NCBI RefSeq assembly: GCF_000219625.1
Contig: NC_018208.1
Span: 1,054,001 to 1,118,000 of the forward strand
Direction of reading: 5' to 3'
Length of the DNA: 64,000 bases
Source: Zymoseptoria tritici IPO323
Lineage: Eukaryota > Ascomycota > Dothideomycetes > Mycosphaerellales > Mycosphaerellaceae
The position numbers and the translations under genes are program-made. The notes beneath the pieces were generated by a model that was given only the letters and a program-made list of their open reading frames with translations, was not told where the DNA came from and did not search any database. Positions 21,693 through 32,689 of this stretch are shown one piece after another (position 1 is the stretch's first letter; every line of letters starts with the position of its first letter).

Positions 21693-21900
21693 ATGACCAC
21701 TCCAACTCACCAAGCATACCATGTCCTCGGAAATAACACCGGCTGCGCCACTGGCCTGGTCACCAGTAGTTTCTTGTACGACTTCACACCGCAGAGCGTT
21801 CCCCAGCAATGGTCTATTCGTGGACAAGTCTCCTTCTCTCGTATACACGCTCTCCCGGATAATCGCATCGCCCGAGCCACCAGACACGAAAGCCGCAGAT
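21693..21900 (+). repeat. Further copy of the degenerate module
   Basis: The peptide readable from 21721 (WSPVVSCTTSHRRAFPSNG, then SPSLVYTLSRIIASPE) repeats the blocks of the modules at 20350-20930, showing that they share an ancestor. A 109-codon open frame spans it, but there is no independent support that it is expressed. Confidence 0.5.
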
Positions 21901-21956
21901 CCTTCCACGTCATTTTCGGAGAGCATATCCGAAGGAACATCTGCGACTGGCCAAAT

Positions 21957-22090
21957 AGGCGTACATAAACTGGACATGCCGGCTTATCCAGGCGTACAGG
22001 TCCGTCGATATGCGAGCTGGTATAGGCGTACATGTACGGGGACATGCTAGCTTATGTAGGCGGCTCATATAGCCATGCCGGTAGCCGTAC
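21957..22090. repeat. Minisatellite of 33-34 bp units (AGGCGTACAT...)
   Basis: Four units start at 21957, 21990, 22024 and 22058 (spacing 33, 34, 34), each beginning AGGCG and containing ACATGCyrGCTTAT or TATGCGAGCTGGTAT. Related in motif to the array at 13578-13740. Confidence 0.75.
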
Positions 22091-22097
22091 ATGAGTG

Positions 22098-22409
22098 TCA
22101 CGTAGTACGCCTGACTGGACGTACGTGAATTCGAATCGGTAATTTTCCTGGACACCTTGTTAGTCGTATAGTTTCTTTGAAGCCCGGTCGAAATCCAGGG
22201 GCATCTCGTCCAAAGCAGGGTGTAAGAAGCATTGCTGCTGCTTTGAAGCCCTCGAAGATCTCGGAGAGACAATGGTTTCGAAATGTATCTACGATGTCTT
22301 GCTCTTCTGCAGACGTCGAGCCATCGAAGTCCGAGTTTGAGGGAATGTATGGTAACGCCGCCGAATGTGGACCAGTCAGGTAGTCTACCACATGTTGAAA
22401 GCCTGCCAA
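22098..22409 (-). CDS. Short hypothetical ORF / gene fragment cut by the 14-kb element
   Basis: 103-codon minus-strand frame starting MAGFQHVVDYLTGPHSAAL. Its first 80 bp are duplicated, diverged, at 36680-36765 beyond the inserted element. The ATG lies only two bases from the element's target site. No family is recognised. It may be a non-coding part of a disrupted gene rather than a protein. Confidence 0.3.
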   Translation of the reverse strand: MAGFQHVVDYLTGPHSAALPYIPSNSDFDGSTSAEEQDIVDTFRNHCLSEIFEGFKAAAMLLTPCFGRDAPGFRPGFKETIRLTRCPGKLPIRIHVRPVRRTT

Positions 22410-22410
22410 G

Positions 22411-22419
22411 GCATCTATA
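22411..22419. other. Target-site duplication, left copy
   Basis: GCATCTATA immediately left of the terminal repeat; the identical 9 bp occur at 36559-36567 immediately right of the element. Confidence 0.88.
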
Positions 22420-22494
22420 TAGTCTTAGACGCACAGACTATACTTGGCGGCGCTAATCCCCTTCGGGGGCGCCTTCCTGTATAGTCTAAGAGCG
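22420..22494. repeat. Left compound terminal inverted repeat
   Basis: Structure: outer TIR (TAGTCTTAGACGCACAGACTA), a GC-rich hairpin (GCGC..CCCC TTC GGGG..GCGCC) and an inner direct copy of the tip (CTGTATAGTCTAAGAGC, 22477-22493). The right end has the same three parts in the same order. Confidence 0.85.
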
Positions 22495-22949
22495 TAACAG
22501 CCGAACTAGGTAATAGAGGGTTAGCTGAAATCTGAAAACTTATATATTAGTCTAAACGCCTGTCTAATACCCGCAAACGATTTGTATAACTTATAGAATT
22601 AATCTAATGTAATTTGTTTACGCCTAATCGCAATAGCCGCACCTTAGTCGCCTAAAAGGGAATCTCTAGCCGCTCCTAGACCTCTAGACGTATTATATCC
22701 TCCCTTTATATAATACTACCTCTACCCGCCTTTGCGCTACTAGTCGTCTATACCTATCCGGCGAAGGTAGCTGTTATATAACTTATACTTAGTTATACCG
22801 TAGGGTACTCGACTAAGCCTGTACGTTTATACGTACTATTAGGGCTTCCCTCTTCTACTGTCTAACCGCTCTATCCTCTACCTCCCGCTAAGCGCGGGTA
22901 GCTATACTAGACCCGCGACCTAAAGAGGTTAAAGCGACGTTTATATTAG

Positions 22950-23980
22950 TATTTAGGGTTAGGTCTTAACGCCTAGCAGCCGCCGGTAGTACAGCAACTA
23001 ACTAACGTCTAACGCTTAGCTCTCGTCTCTCTCTATACCTAACTCTACTACTATCTAGCGCATTTCCGCTATACTCCGGCCTTTACGATATTAAGCTGCC
23101 TAGCTAAATAGTATCTGCCTTCTTCTAAATGTTCCTAGTATGCGTAGGCTTTAGTTCGTAGTGCGGAATCCTAGGCGCGAGGTATCTGCTCGTAGTCTCG
23201 CGTACTAGCTACGCTATAGTAGCGTAGTAGGATAGCGGGTTTCGGTTGCGGACGTCTTTTAGCACAGCGCTACGCCTATCGCCGACGCCTGCGCGGCTGC
23301 CGTATATTCCCCTAGGGCAAAGAGCTACTATCTCGTATACGTTGTCGTACTCGTAGTCTAGGAAGGTGCTCGATAGTAGTACCTTTATCTAGCGTCGGAC
23401 GCGCTAGCGCACTCTCTAGAGAGTTCCTTTACGAGGATTACGCTCGACGGTCTCTTCGTATTGCTAGCATATGCTAATCTTCAGATGTTAGTAGCTATAA
23501 GCGACTAGTTAGGCTCGATACGCACCTAAATAGGTAGTAATTAATAAGTAGATGCGGAAGAGGATAATTAGGCTAGACTAGTAGAAGGCGATTATTGTTA
23601 ATATCGATGCGATATGTTTAAACGTTATTAATGTCTAAGAGACGAATGCTTCGCCCTATCGCGTCTGTTTTGTCTTCGCGTTGTCGTCTTGTTTGCCTAG
23701 TAAATATATAGGTCTACGCGGGTGTTGCGCGTACGTAATGTCGGATTGTTTCCTTAATCTATGTTAGCTATTATATAATCTCGCTAGACGATCTGACTAA
23801 TGTGTAGTTTAGCTATTAGTCCGCCGGTCGCAAATATCGTAGCTAATGCTCTACCTAACTACCTATGTACTACGTGCCGCTCCGCCTATCGATTGTAGCC
23901 TAGGGCTCTAGGCGATGCTGCTTTAGCTGCTTGCCGTTTAGCTACTTGCCGTTTAGCTGCTTACTGTTCTGCTGCTTGTC
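22950..23980 (-). pseudogene. Element ORF near left end, function unknown
   Basis: One minus-strand frame is coherent apart from RIP stops. It contains an Ala-Ala-Lys-Arg-Gln repeat (coiled-coil-like; encoded by 18-bp repeats at about 23925-23995), then GLIAKLHISQIV. In a neighbouring frame it runs QYEETVERNPRKGTL ... IKVLLSSTFLDYEYDNVYEI, ALCPRGIYGSRAGVGDRR and DVRNRNPLSYYATIA. The regular conserved-looking sequence argues for a real former protein. No family is assigned; this is a candidate for the element's transposase or DNA-binding subunit. Confidence 0.4.
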
Positions 23981-23995
23981 GTTCTGCTACTAAGT
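23925..23995. repeat. 18-bp tandem repeat in element ORF
   Basis: About four copies of a GCTGCTTGCCGTTTA-type unit. On the minus strand they encode a repeated (A/V)AKRQ(A/V) pentad-like segment, probably a coiled coil. Confidence 0.7.
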
Positions 23996-24599
23996 CTGCG
24001 TTATTAGAGGCTCTAGGTAATAGTCTTACGTCGGATAACGTGCGCCTATCTAGATGCTCTACTTCTTAAGTAACCTAGCGAGGTTATCGATAAGTTTTGC
24101 CGGCCGAGGACTGTCTAGCTAGTATTATGTCGGTTCTACTATTACTATATTGCTATACGGGCTATATAGGTAGCCGGGCGCTCTACTACGCTAAGGCTAA
24201 AGGCTATATTAGACTCCTTAGTCCGGTTCTTTGTATTAGGCCCGTCCCCCTTACTATCGGCTGTTAGGCGAAGGTTAATATGTCTAAGTTGTCGTCGTAG
24301 CCTGGCTTAGGTTATATTACGGTATATAATACTTTTAACGAGAAACTAGTAGACATAAGCAGGCTTTTAGGGTTTAATTAAAATCTACTTAACTAAACGC
24401 TCGAGCTATCGCCTATAGGGCTATCCTAATAATAGGCAAGCAACTAATAGTAGTACTAAAGGTTCTATGCACTTTACTATTAAAAGGGACTTGCAAAATA
24501 AATACTAAAGCTAACACCTATAGGGCTATCCTAGAGACAGGTAAGCTATAAAGAATGCTCGTGTCGCATCTTACCTAAGTGCTGCAAACATGCTTATAA

Positions 24600-25290
24600 A
24601 ATTAGTTAAATATAGTTAATACTCGCGCTCGCTACCTCTAAATTATTTGCCTTTACGCCTGTCTAACTTCTTTAGCCTACTACTAGGAGGAATCCGGCTA
24701 CCGTAACTCTAGTCCTAGTGCGAAAAGATGCTTTAGACGACGTGTCTATCTAAGTCGATCGAACCCTCGTTTCGCTTATATCCCGGGCTTAGGTTAACCT
24801 ATCTAGGCGAGAAGAATATGCCGGTTAGTTCGCCGCCCTCTAAGACGTGTCTTCCGCCGGAAGGGCTATCCTGCTAGACATCGAATCCGAATAGGGTAAA
24901 TAACTTCTTCCTACTTCGCTTAGTAGAGTTAGCTATTAGAGTATGCGGATCGTTGTGCCGGGACTTCGTAGGCGTGTCCTTAGGCGTCTGCTTCTTCGCC
25001 GGCCTCTCCTTCCGAGAGGACCTTATTCTAGCCTCCTCGCGGGCAGCCTCCTCCCGCTCCTCCCTAATCTCGTCCGCTAACCGCGCCTTGTCCTCGCGCA
25101 CTTTATTACTTATGCGGCGAGTTGTCCTATAACCTATAACCTTAGGCGCGTCCGCTATCTCTACGTCCGATTATAGAGCGCCTATCGAACGAGTACTTAT
25201 GCGCCTATTATATATAGGCGTCTTTAGCTAGATAGAAGGCGGCGCTATCGTTACTAGAGGACTGTCTAGATCTAGAAGGTCGCGACGGGA
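24600..25290 (-). pseudogene. Basic coiled-coil ORF relic of the element
   Basis: A minus-strand frame open for about 75 codons at 24874-25101 and continuing on both sides through RIP stops. It is highly charged (REDKARLADEIREEREEAAR, then SSRKERPAKKQ) and ends with a SRKKLFTLFGFDV block. It begins where the gypsy RT similarity stops abruptly near 25290. It could therefore be the continuation of the Cys-rich ORF (27560-28057) split by the retrotransposon. No family recognised. Confidence 0.4.
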
Positions 25291-27559
25291 GTAGTCTTAG
25301 TTCGTCCTTGGACATGCCGTACAAGGGGCCCCAAGGCAATCGGGGCAGTGAACCATCGGGATTCGGCCGGAGAGCGATCTTATAGTCCAGATCCCCTCTG
25401 TGAGGAGCGAGCTTGTCGGCCTCCCGCGTCCTAAATAGCGGCAGCATGTCGTAAAGCTCCGGGGGGAGCCTGCTCTTAAGCTGCTTGTCTATTAGGGGCT
25501 CCTTTACTTCTAAGGACTTCTAGATATCCTAAACCGTCGCGGTAGCGAGGGTTGTAAACCTCTTAGCATCCTAAAGGGTCTTCTTAACGTCCTCGACTGA
25601 AGCTGTAGCAGCTACTACAAAGCTGCCGGAGTCCTTAATCTCCTTATAGTTCCTCCCTTCTTCTACCTATTTGTTAGCGATACTATAGTAGAACCGGTGT
25701 TCCTCTAGTGCAGTCCGGATCTTATTATGCGCCTTCTAGGGGTTCCCGAGGATTAGAGGGAAGGCTAAGTTAGGCACGACGTAAGCATATACTAACTAGG
25801 TGTATCCGCTTACTCCTATCCGGAACGCGACGACTCCCTTAATCCGCGAGTTACGCATAGACGTAGTAGCGCCCTTAACGCCTCTCTTCTTATCGCTAAC
25901 TAAGCTAAGCCCGAGGCCTTTAGCTAGGTCTCCGTTAATAGCAGCGTAGTATTAACATCCTTCGTCGATTAGGGCGAAGGTCCCGAAGGTTTCTTCTAGG
26001 ACTACGTCGCTATAGATTAGGGTACCGTTTATCTTGCTTTTAAACGCCTCCTAGCCTGCTATTATTGCTACGGCTGCACTATCTCCTACCCTAGCACTTC
26101 GGGAAGGAGTTAGTCTTTTCCTGTCTCTGCGGAATCCGACTCCTTTTTATCGTCCTCTAGAACCGGTCCTACGCGGACCGCGTTTATTCTGGCGGGTAGC
26201 GTTGCTACGGCGTAGGGACATTCGCGTCTGCGGTGTCCGTCCGCTCTACAGCGGAAGTAGAGTCTCTCCTGTCGGCGTCGCTCTCTTTCTACGTCGTCGA
26301 CCTACTTTGCCCTCTACTTCCTTCTAGCGTTACTATTCCGACTTCCTTAGCTTCTTAAGCGATTCCTGCTCGTCTAGGCCGGGGTTATAACAGTATCTCT
26401 ATCGGCGTCTACCCGTGCTCTTAAGGTGCTCCTACCCTAAGGGCGCGCGGTTACCGGTATAGAAGAAACGGTGTCCTTGTTCTTCTCTTTCTACTTTTTA
26501 TTAGCAGCCTTAAACTAGTTAGTAGCCTCTAGATTAGTTATTACCCGCTCGACCTCCTCCGCATAATCGTTGTAGTCCTTAATGTTTGCGATAGAGGTAG
26601 TATATGTCTTTGCGGGGTTCGAAAAGGTGTGTTTTAGGTATCTAATCTAGACCTTGTCTTTCTAGCTCGCTCCGCCGGCACTAAGCAGGAGATCGTTAAA
26701 TCTTAGCTAGTAGTCGTGCTATAGCTAACTAAGTTTATGCTAGAGGTTTATAAGCTCTTCTAGTGCGTTTAAGGCCTCTCTGCTGTCGCCGAAGACCTCT
26801 TCGAGTCGCGTAAAGAAAGCATCGGGGTCCTATGCTTCGTTCGCTCCTCCCGACTCCTAGAAGTAACGTATACGAGATCTCTCCTTATAAGGGAGGGTGT
26901 CGTAGATAGCGTCCTAGTAGTACGGGTCGGGGAGCGTTAGTTTAAGGCCGGCACGCACTCGAAAGGAGCTTCTTAGCTATAGCAGATAGTCTCGGAAAGT
27001 ACTTAACTTCCTGTCCTAGGCTGCCGGCTTCTAATCCTTAGGGCCCGAGGGTTTTAAGTCGTCGCCCGCGGCCGGTCGACCGGAGATCGCCTAAGTTAGT
27101 GCTCGAATTAGGTCGTTTATAGAAGGGGCCGCTAGATCCACTAGGGCTCCTCTAGTCTCGGCTGCCGGCTACGGCGTATTCCGCTCGGCTTCCGCCCGAT
27201 TAATAGCGTTCCGCTAATGTTCTAGCTCTACCTACATTGCATTTTAACGTATATGCAGTTGCTAGAGGAACGTTTGTAGATCGGGTGCACTCGGCTCCTC
27301 CGGATTAACATTACCGGATCCCGAAGGATTTACGCTGTTATCCGTTATGTCGTTTATAGCAGGAGTTGTATCGAGTAGATCGAACTTAATGTTACGGGTA
27401 AACAATATATACACGAGAGTTTAGAGTCTGTGTTGGATACAGTAAGTTCGATAAGGAAGCAGCCCAGAACCTCGCGGTAAGCGCAGAAAAGGATGTGGGC
27501 TGCCAAGACAAAGCACGGGGTTGCGCCACGTGTCATAGAAAGGGCGCCAGTCCCTCACA
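25290..27559 (-). mobile_element. 5'-part of a second Ty3/gypsy element, nested and truncated
   Basis: On the minus strand, in order, are: a putative 129-bp 5' LTR (27431-27559), a gag start near 27360 (PSAPDLQTFL .. PSINDLIRAL), a CCHC zinc knuckle at about 26216-26266 (FRCRADGHRRREC, first Cys changed to Tyr), an aspartic-protease motif at about 25940-26000 (ALIDEGCQYYAAI), and the RT N-terminus at 25300-25447 (KLAPHRGDLDYKI ... PWGPLYGMSKDELRLL). The element then breaks off: the YxDD part of RT, RNase H, integrase and the 3' LTR are absent. It differs in sequence from the chromovirus at 3642-10442. Confidence 0.75.
27431..27559 (-). repeat. Putative solo-visible LTR of the nested gypsy element
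   Basis: It starts TGTTGGATAC and ends CCCTCACA (TG..CA). It lies exactly between the gag start and host-element DNA and is rich in intact CA/TG unlike its surroundings. Only one copy is in the window, so its limits cannot be confirmed by comparison. Confidence 0.5.
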
Positions 27560-28057
27560 TAATTACTTTGTTAACCTCTCCCTACGCTTCCTTTAGAGCA
27601 GTTTTTAGGCAGTCGGTATACTCTTCTACGTCGAATCGAGCGTCGTATCTAAACGGGACTATAATGCACCTATGCTTCTTATATTTGCCTAAGACGCGTC
27701 CGCTACTATAGTGCGTTACAACCTCGGGGACATTCTCTATACTTATAAAGAGTAATATGTCGGAGATCTTTATTTAAGCGTCTCCTAAGCTAGGAAGACG
27801 CTCCGTCTCTTCGTCCTCCTTACTCTCCTTACGGTCCGGCGTCGCTTCCTTCATATACTTCGTAGCTAGACTGTTCGTAGCTAGACTATACTTGTTATAA
27901 TTGCTATAAAGCAGGCAGTTAGTACAGGTACCTAAGAAGAGGAACTCTCTATCCCTAGCCCTCTCCTATATAGGGTGTAGCTAGACGATATAGTCGTTTG
28001 CGAATTTATTCGGATTGTTAGCTAGGCCGCACTTCGTACAAGTCTTAGTAGCCGACA
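27560..28057 (-). pseudogene. Cys-rich (CxxC) ORF of the 14-kb element, interrupted by gypsy insertion
   Basis: ATG at 28057 opens MSATKTCTKCGLANNPNKF, then GTCTNCLLYS gives a second CxxC pair 45 residues later: a probable four-Cys zinc site. It is followed by a duplicated SLATN/SLATK segment, an acidic stretch and ENVPEVVTHYSSGRVLGKYKK. The frame is broken only by RIP-type TAG/TAA until 27560, where the LTR begins. Possibly a DNA-binding accessory protein. No family assigned. Confidence 0.5.
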
Positions 28058-28849
28058 TAATAGCACTACCTATCTAGAAAGTAGCTAGAATAGCTACTAG
28101 CTTCGTAGCGGAGGTGCTAGGCATAAAGGTACGTATCTAATTGCCGAAGCGCCTTAGAATCTCCTTACTAGATATAAGCGCGTATAGACTAGTTCGGGAA
28201 TCGTCTACTAGTTCTATAATGCTAGAATACATGCGCCCTTAACGCCCTACGCGCTTATTTACGTCCCTAATTACCGAGCCGGATTTCTAACATACTACGT
28301 AGTAAAGCCCTTAAACGAACTTAACGATGTTGCCCTTGTAGAGTATAACTTTTGCCTAGCTGTACTATTCCGTCTAAAACTACTCGGCGTATATATCGTA
28401 CATATCTTAACCCTCCGCCGAGATGCCCTAGTCGGCTAGCTTCTTCTATACGCTAGGTGCTATAGTAAAACTATTTACGTATTAGTAAATCTCTGTCTTT
28501 GTAGGCGTAGCGAAACTTACGCTTAAATATAGTCTACTAACGAGATTCTCCGTCTATCGAAAGCGCAAGGTAGTTAGCAAGGATAGATAAGTAGTATAAC
28601 GAGTAGTATAGTAAAGGATAGATAAAGTAATAGTTAATAGAGGGATAGAAGGGCAATCGGATAGTATAAGAAGATTAATAAAGAAGGAAGGAAGTTTAGT
28701 AACTAAAGTCGGGTAGAAGTAGGCGTCTTACTACCTCTGCGAGCTATATAATTAACGTCGTCGACGTAGTACGTACATAGGTACATAACTAATCTACGTC
28801 TCGTAAAGGGCGTCTATACGTAAATTAGTCGTACTAATGCCTAAAAGGG

Positions 28850-31800
28850 CGGTTAGTAAGTGCCTAAATATAATGTTAAGGGCGTCTAACGTATATATAT
28901 ACGAGGCAGGTAATAGCATAGCTGTTAGTAAGTAAGGTTAGTCGCTATTAAAGTGAACATTACCTACCTCGTCTTCGCTGTTAGGATCCTAAGGCGTCCT
29001 TATTAGTCTAGGAGTAATGTCTATCGCTACTATACGGCGGAGGTAAGGATCCGTTATTAGGTCCGGTAGTTCTATGTTTACCGGGATTAGATCTTAGTCT
29101 GCCTATATAATCTAAGAGTCCTTTACAACTACATTCTTATTAAACCTCTCTAGTCGACTGCTACCCTTTACGTTAGTTACTAGGTTCTTAACACCTATAG
29201 TATATAAGTCTATAGCGTAAAAAGGGAGGACTATATTCGCATCTAGATCGACTGCCTTCGTCGGCAGTGTTTCCTAGTAACAAATCGTTGCGACTACATA
29301 TATCTCCTCGACTAACTTTAGTAAGGTATGCTTAGTATTCGTTACCTTCCCGAACCTAGCCTTAATAACCTCTCGTAGGTAGCCGGTATAGGTTGCTAAA
29401 AGCGCGGCTTCTTCTAGTTAGTTCTCGACGTCGAACGTACTATTACGCCGGCTAGCTATTAATATCTTTAGATACCGGTTAAGAAACTTATTCGCCCTGT
29501 CGATCTCGAACTAACTATCGTCTACACTAGCTATGTTTACTAGTCCGTTAGCTAGCATAGCCCGCTGTAGTATCGGATAAGACGTCTCGGTGTCCGTTAA
29601 CTACTTTATCTATAGCATAATAAATGCGTAATTCTTGTGTAATCTAGCGTAGAAGATTAAGATACATCGGTTAATTACCCGGCGGAGTAGTCCGATATCT
29701 GTATACTTTACGGCTCGCGATAGTATCTAATACGTCTCGACGATATAAAGGAATCGGATATAATTCCTACGCTCTTCGTTGCCGTCGGCTATAGCAGCAG
29801 CCTTATTAGTCGTACTAGCCTTCTTCGACTAATACCTCTTTAATAAATACGAGTTCTTTGCCTTAATAGTGTCTCCCTCTAGGTAGTCCGCATCTAACGA
29901 GCGGGCCTTATGCGAGAAGGCCTTCTCGTAGACCTTATCTATTAGACTAGTAAACCCTTAGCGAGTAAGTACGCGAATGTAGGTCGATATCGCTGTCCGA
30001 CTATATATAACTAACTTAAGCTCTTTATATACAAATGCGAGTATTCTAGTATTAAAACTGTCTAAGGTTAGACGCTCTAGGTAGCTATAGGGTGCATAGA
30101 ATAAGGGGCATATCTTCCTTTCTATTAGTCCTCGATAGACTATTAATAAAGATTTAGTAGTATAGCCTTCCTGCCTATTAAAGTTATTCTTAATTGCCTA
30201 GATAAAGTATATCTTTAGGTAGAATAAACCTAGCAACGGTAGTACCTATTGCATCTTGTCGAATACGTTATCGTTCTCTCGAGCCTCCTTAAGGTATATT
30301 CGGATATTCTTTACCGACAACTAGTCGCTATATATTAGGAAGATAATATTCGTCCGATTGTATATATAGTGTTCTAGCTTCTCTCTTAGCGACCGCGTTT
30401 ATAGAATGTATAGTACTATACCCGGCGACTATCTAAGCGCCCTTAGGGGTCCGCTAGGTGTACTATAACTACGTAGGGCCGACGAATCGCGTCTGCCGTA
30501 TAGAAAACTACTACTCGTTGCCGCGGATAGCTATTAAGAAGTCGTAAGGGTGCTCTAGGCGGACGTAGAAGTCGACTATATCGCCGGATATAGTAGTTAG
30601 GAGGTTATAGGCGTGCTTTAGGATAGCTAAAAAGTAGACTAGGTTGCTAGATATTGCTATTAGGATAGCTAAAAAGTAGACTAGGTTGCCGGATATTACT
30701 GCTAGGATAGCTAGAAAGTCGACTAGGTTGCTAGATACTACTGTTAGGATAGCTAGAAAGTAGACTAAGTTACTAGATACTACTGTTAGGATAGCTAGAA
30801 AGTAGACTAGGTTGCCGGATACTACTGTTAGGATAGTTAAACAGTAGACTAGGTCGCTAGGTATAACTAATAGGGTTGCTAGGAGTATTTAATAGGATAA
30901 CCTTCTATATCTTAGGTAGCATCGCTATTAGCGGTAGGATAAGGATTCCGGTAGTAGATTTGCTAGCTGCTAGTAGCGCCTTAGTAGTTATAAATAGTAT
31001 CCCCTCTAGCCCTCGAGGATTATGCGTCTTAATGCCGTAAGAACTCGTTATATATATCTCTATATCTAAGTTAGCGCTCGAGAATGTGCTCGATTACGGT
31101 ATATATGCCTTTAGTCGTACCCTCGTATTCGAATATAAGATTTAGTATATACGTTACGCTTTTCTACTTCTCTAGCCGGTCGATTATAGGAAATGTAGGG
31201 AAGCTAGCGACATTATCCTAGTCGATCTTGCTCTTTCTATGCTTATTATATATAGCGGTCTCCCTACTAGTGCCCGGGTTAGTACTAGACACTCCTGTTC
31301 GATTACCGCGACGTAGAGGATCGTTATCGGCAGTAGTATTGACACCTAAATAATACGCGACTATATTAGGATACAATCTAATAATAGCCGAGGCAATAAG
31401 GCTATATAAGATTTGTTTCTAGATAGCGTCGTATCGATTGCCGTCTCCTTCGAGTACGTCTACGAGCTAAAGAGGCTTGTCCTTACGAAAATACTCCCGC
31501 TTTAGACTAGTCTATAGTACCTCGATGCTTTTAAGCACTATACTAGTCGTAACATGCTTTAGTTTATCCTTACGGTTATGCCTATGCTCCCCGGTTTTGT
31601 AGTAGATGTCTAGGTTATCGTAGACACTATATATGTAGCAATCTCGTCTAAAGCCGGTAATACGGTCCTTCGCTAGGGAGTATAGTTGTCGATTATAGCG
31701 GTATATGCTTTTCGGTAACGCGTAGATACCTATTCCGGACAGCACTGCAATTACCCGCCGCTTTACGCCCTAGCTCTAAAGATATAATCCTAGCTAGTTC

Positions 31801-32500
31801 GGGAACTAACTGTAGTATCGCGGATACTATGTCCGTCCGAGTAAGCTAGCAACTAGACCTACGCGCCTAAGTATGTAATTAGCTAGGATAGCCTTCCGTA
31901 GTAGACCTAATATCCTCTTAAAGAGTGCCTGTATTAACGGTACGCACTCTCCTATTAACTAAACCGCATCCTTATAATCTAGATCTTCCGCGGGCATCTT
32001 TTAGTCCTACTGCCCGAACTCCTAAAAACGTAAGTATATGTCCGTATATATACCGGACCTCCTTACCTAGCGCCCCCGCAATATCTCTAGTTCGTTATAT
32101 ACTGCTTCCGTGTTTATCTACTTACCGGGAGGTATATGCTTAGATACTCTTATATATATCTAATCTTTCTATAATAGACTAGCTAACCTCTTAGTTCTAG
32201 TAGCTGCCGTCTCTGCCTAATTAGACGACGAGGCGCCCTTCTTATATAAGATATATAGCTCTACAAAGGTCCCGAATATTATCCCTAACTCCTTTATTTA
32301 GGCTAGTAGGAGGTCTACCTTCTCTCTCTTTATCTTGCCTTCGCTATAACGATTTCTCGGTCTCCGGATACTAGTATCCCGACTCTTGCTCGATCTAGAC
32401 CCGCTAGTATTCGACGTCGACTAGGAGGGCGTTCGGACTAGAGGCGCCGGCTTAGGTAATTTGCGTTTACGCTGCGGACGCCCCCTTCGGGCAGCTTAAG
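28850..32500 (-). pseudogene. DUF6589-like protein relic
   Basis: A long minus-strand reading frame, restored by eye across RIP stops, starts near 32500 with a basic low-complexity head. It contains YSVYDNLDIYYKTGEHRHNR and HVTTSIVL (31512-31745 is still open), matching the family's 'DN(F/L)D...R..TTG..' block. At about 29400-29850 the C-terminal half reads ETY-ILSRAVKYTDIGLLRR, ILQRAMLANGLVNI, FEIDRANKFLNRYLK and TNTKHTLLKLVEEI, a conserved order I associate with DUF6589. Proteins of this family occur in fungal repeats; their activity is not known to me. A 42-bp repeat array sits in the middle. Confidence 0.6.
30621..30872. repeat. 42-bp minisatellite, six units
   Basis: GGATAGCT recurs at 30621, 30663, 30705, 30747, 30789 and 30831, exactly 42 bp apart. 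42 bp equals 14 codons, so the frame is kept. On the minus strand one frame gives a hydrophobic repeat (SSNLVYFLAIL). Confidence 0.95.
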
Positions 32501-32689
32501 TTAAGGCTTCTATAACTGTAGATATATGTATAAGGACAATATACTAGTAGAGAGAGATAACGAGGCGATATTAAGGGCTCGAGCAGGGCTATTATTATAA
32601 TACGCTAAAATCTAAAATCCTTAGCAAAACAGTCTATATCTTTAACTAGTTAACCTCTTTATAGACACTATCGACACCTAAACCCTACT

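Noticed and set aside
20730..21977. 415-codon minus-strand open frame downstream of ASF1
   Set aside because: The plus strand over the same DNA carries F-box-like conserved blocks and repeated coding-like modules; the minus frame has no family features and is rich in residues expected from antisense reading.
30621..30872. CRISPR-like array from regular spacing
   Set aside because: The 42-bp units are directly adjacent with no unique spacers, in a eukaryotic coding relic; this is a minisatellite.
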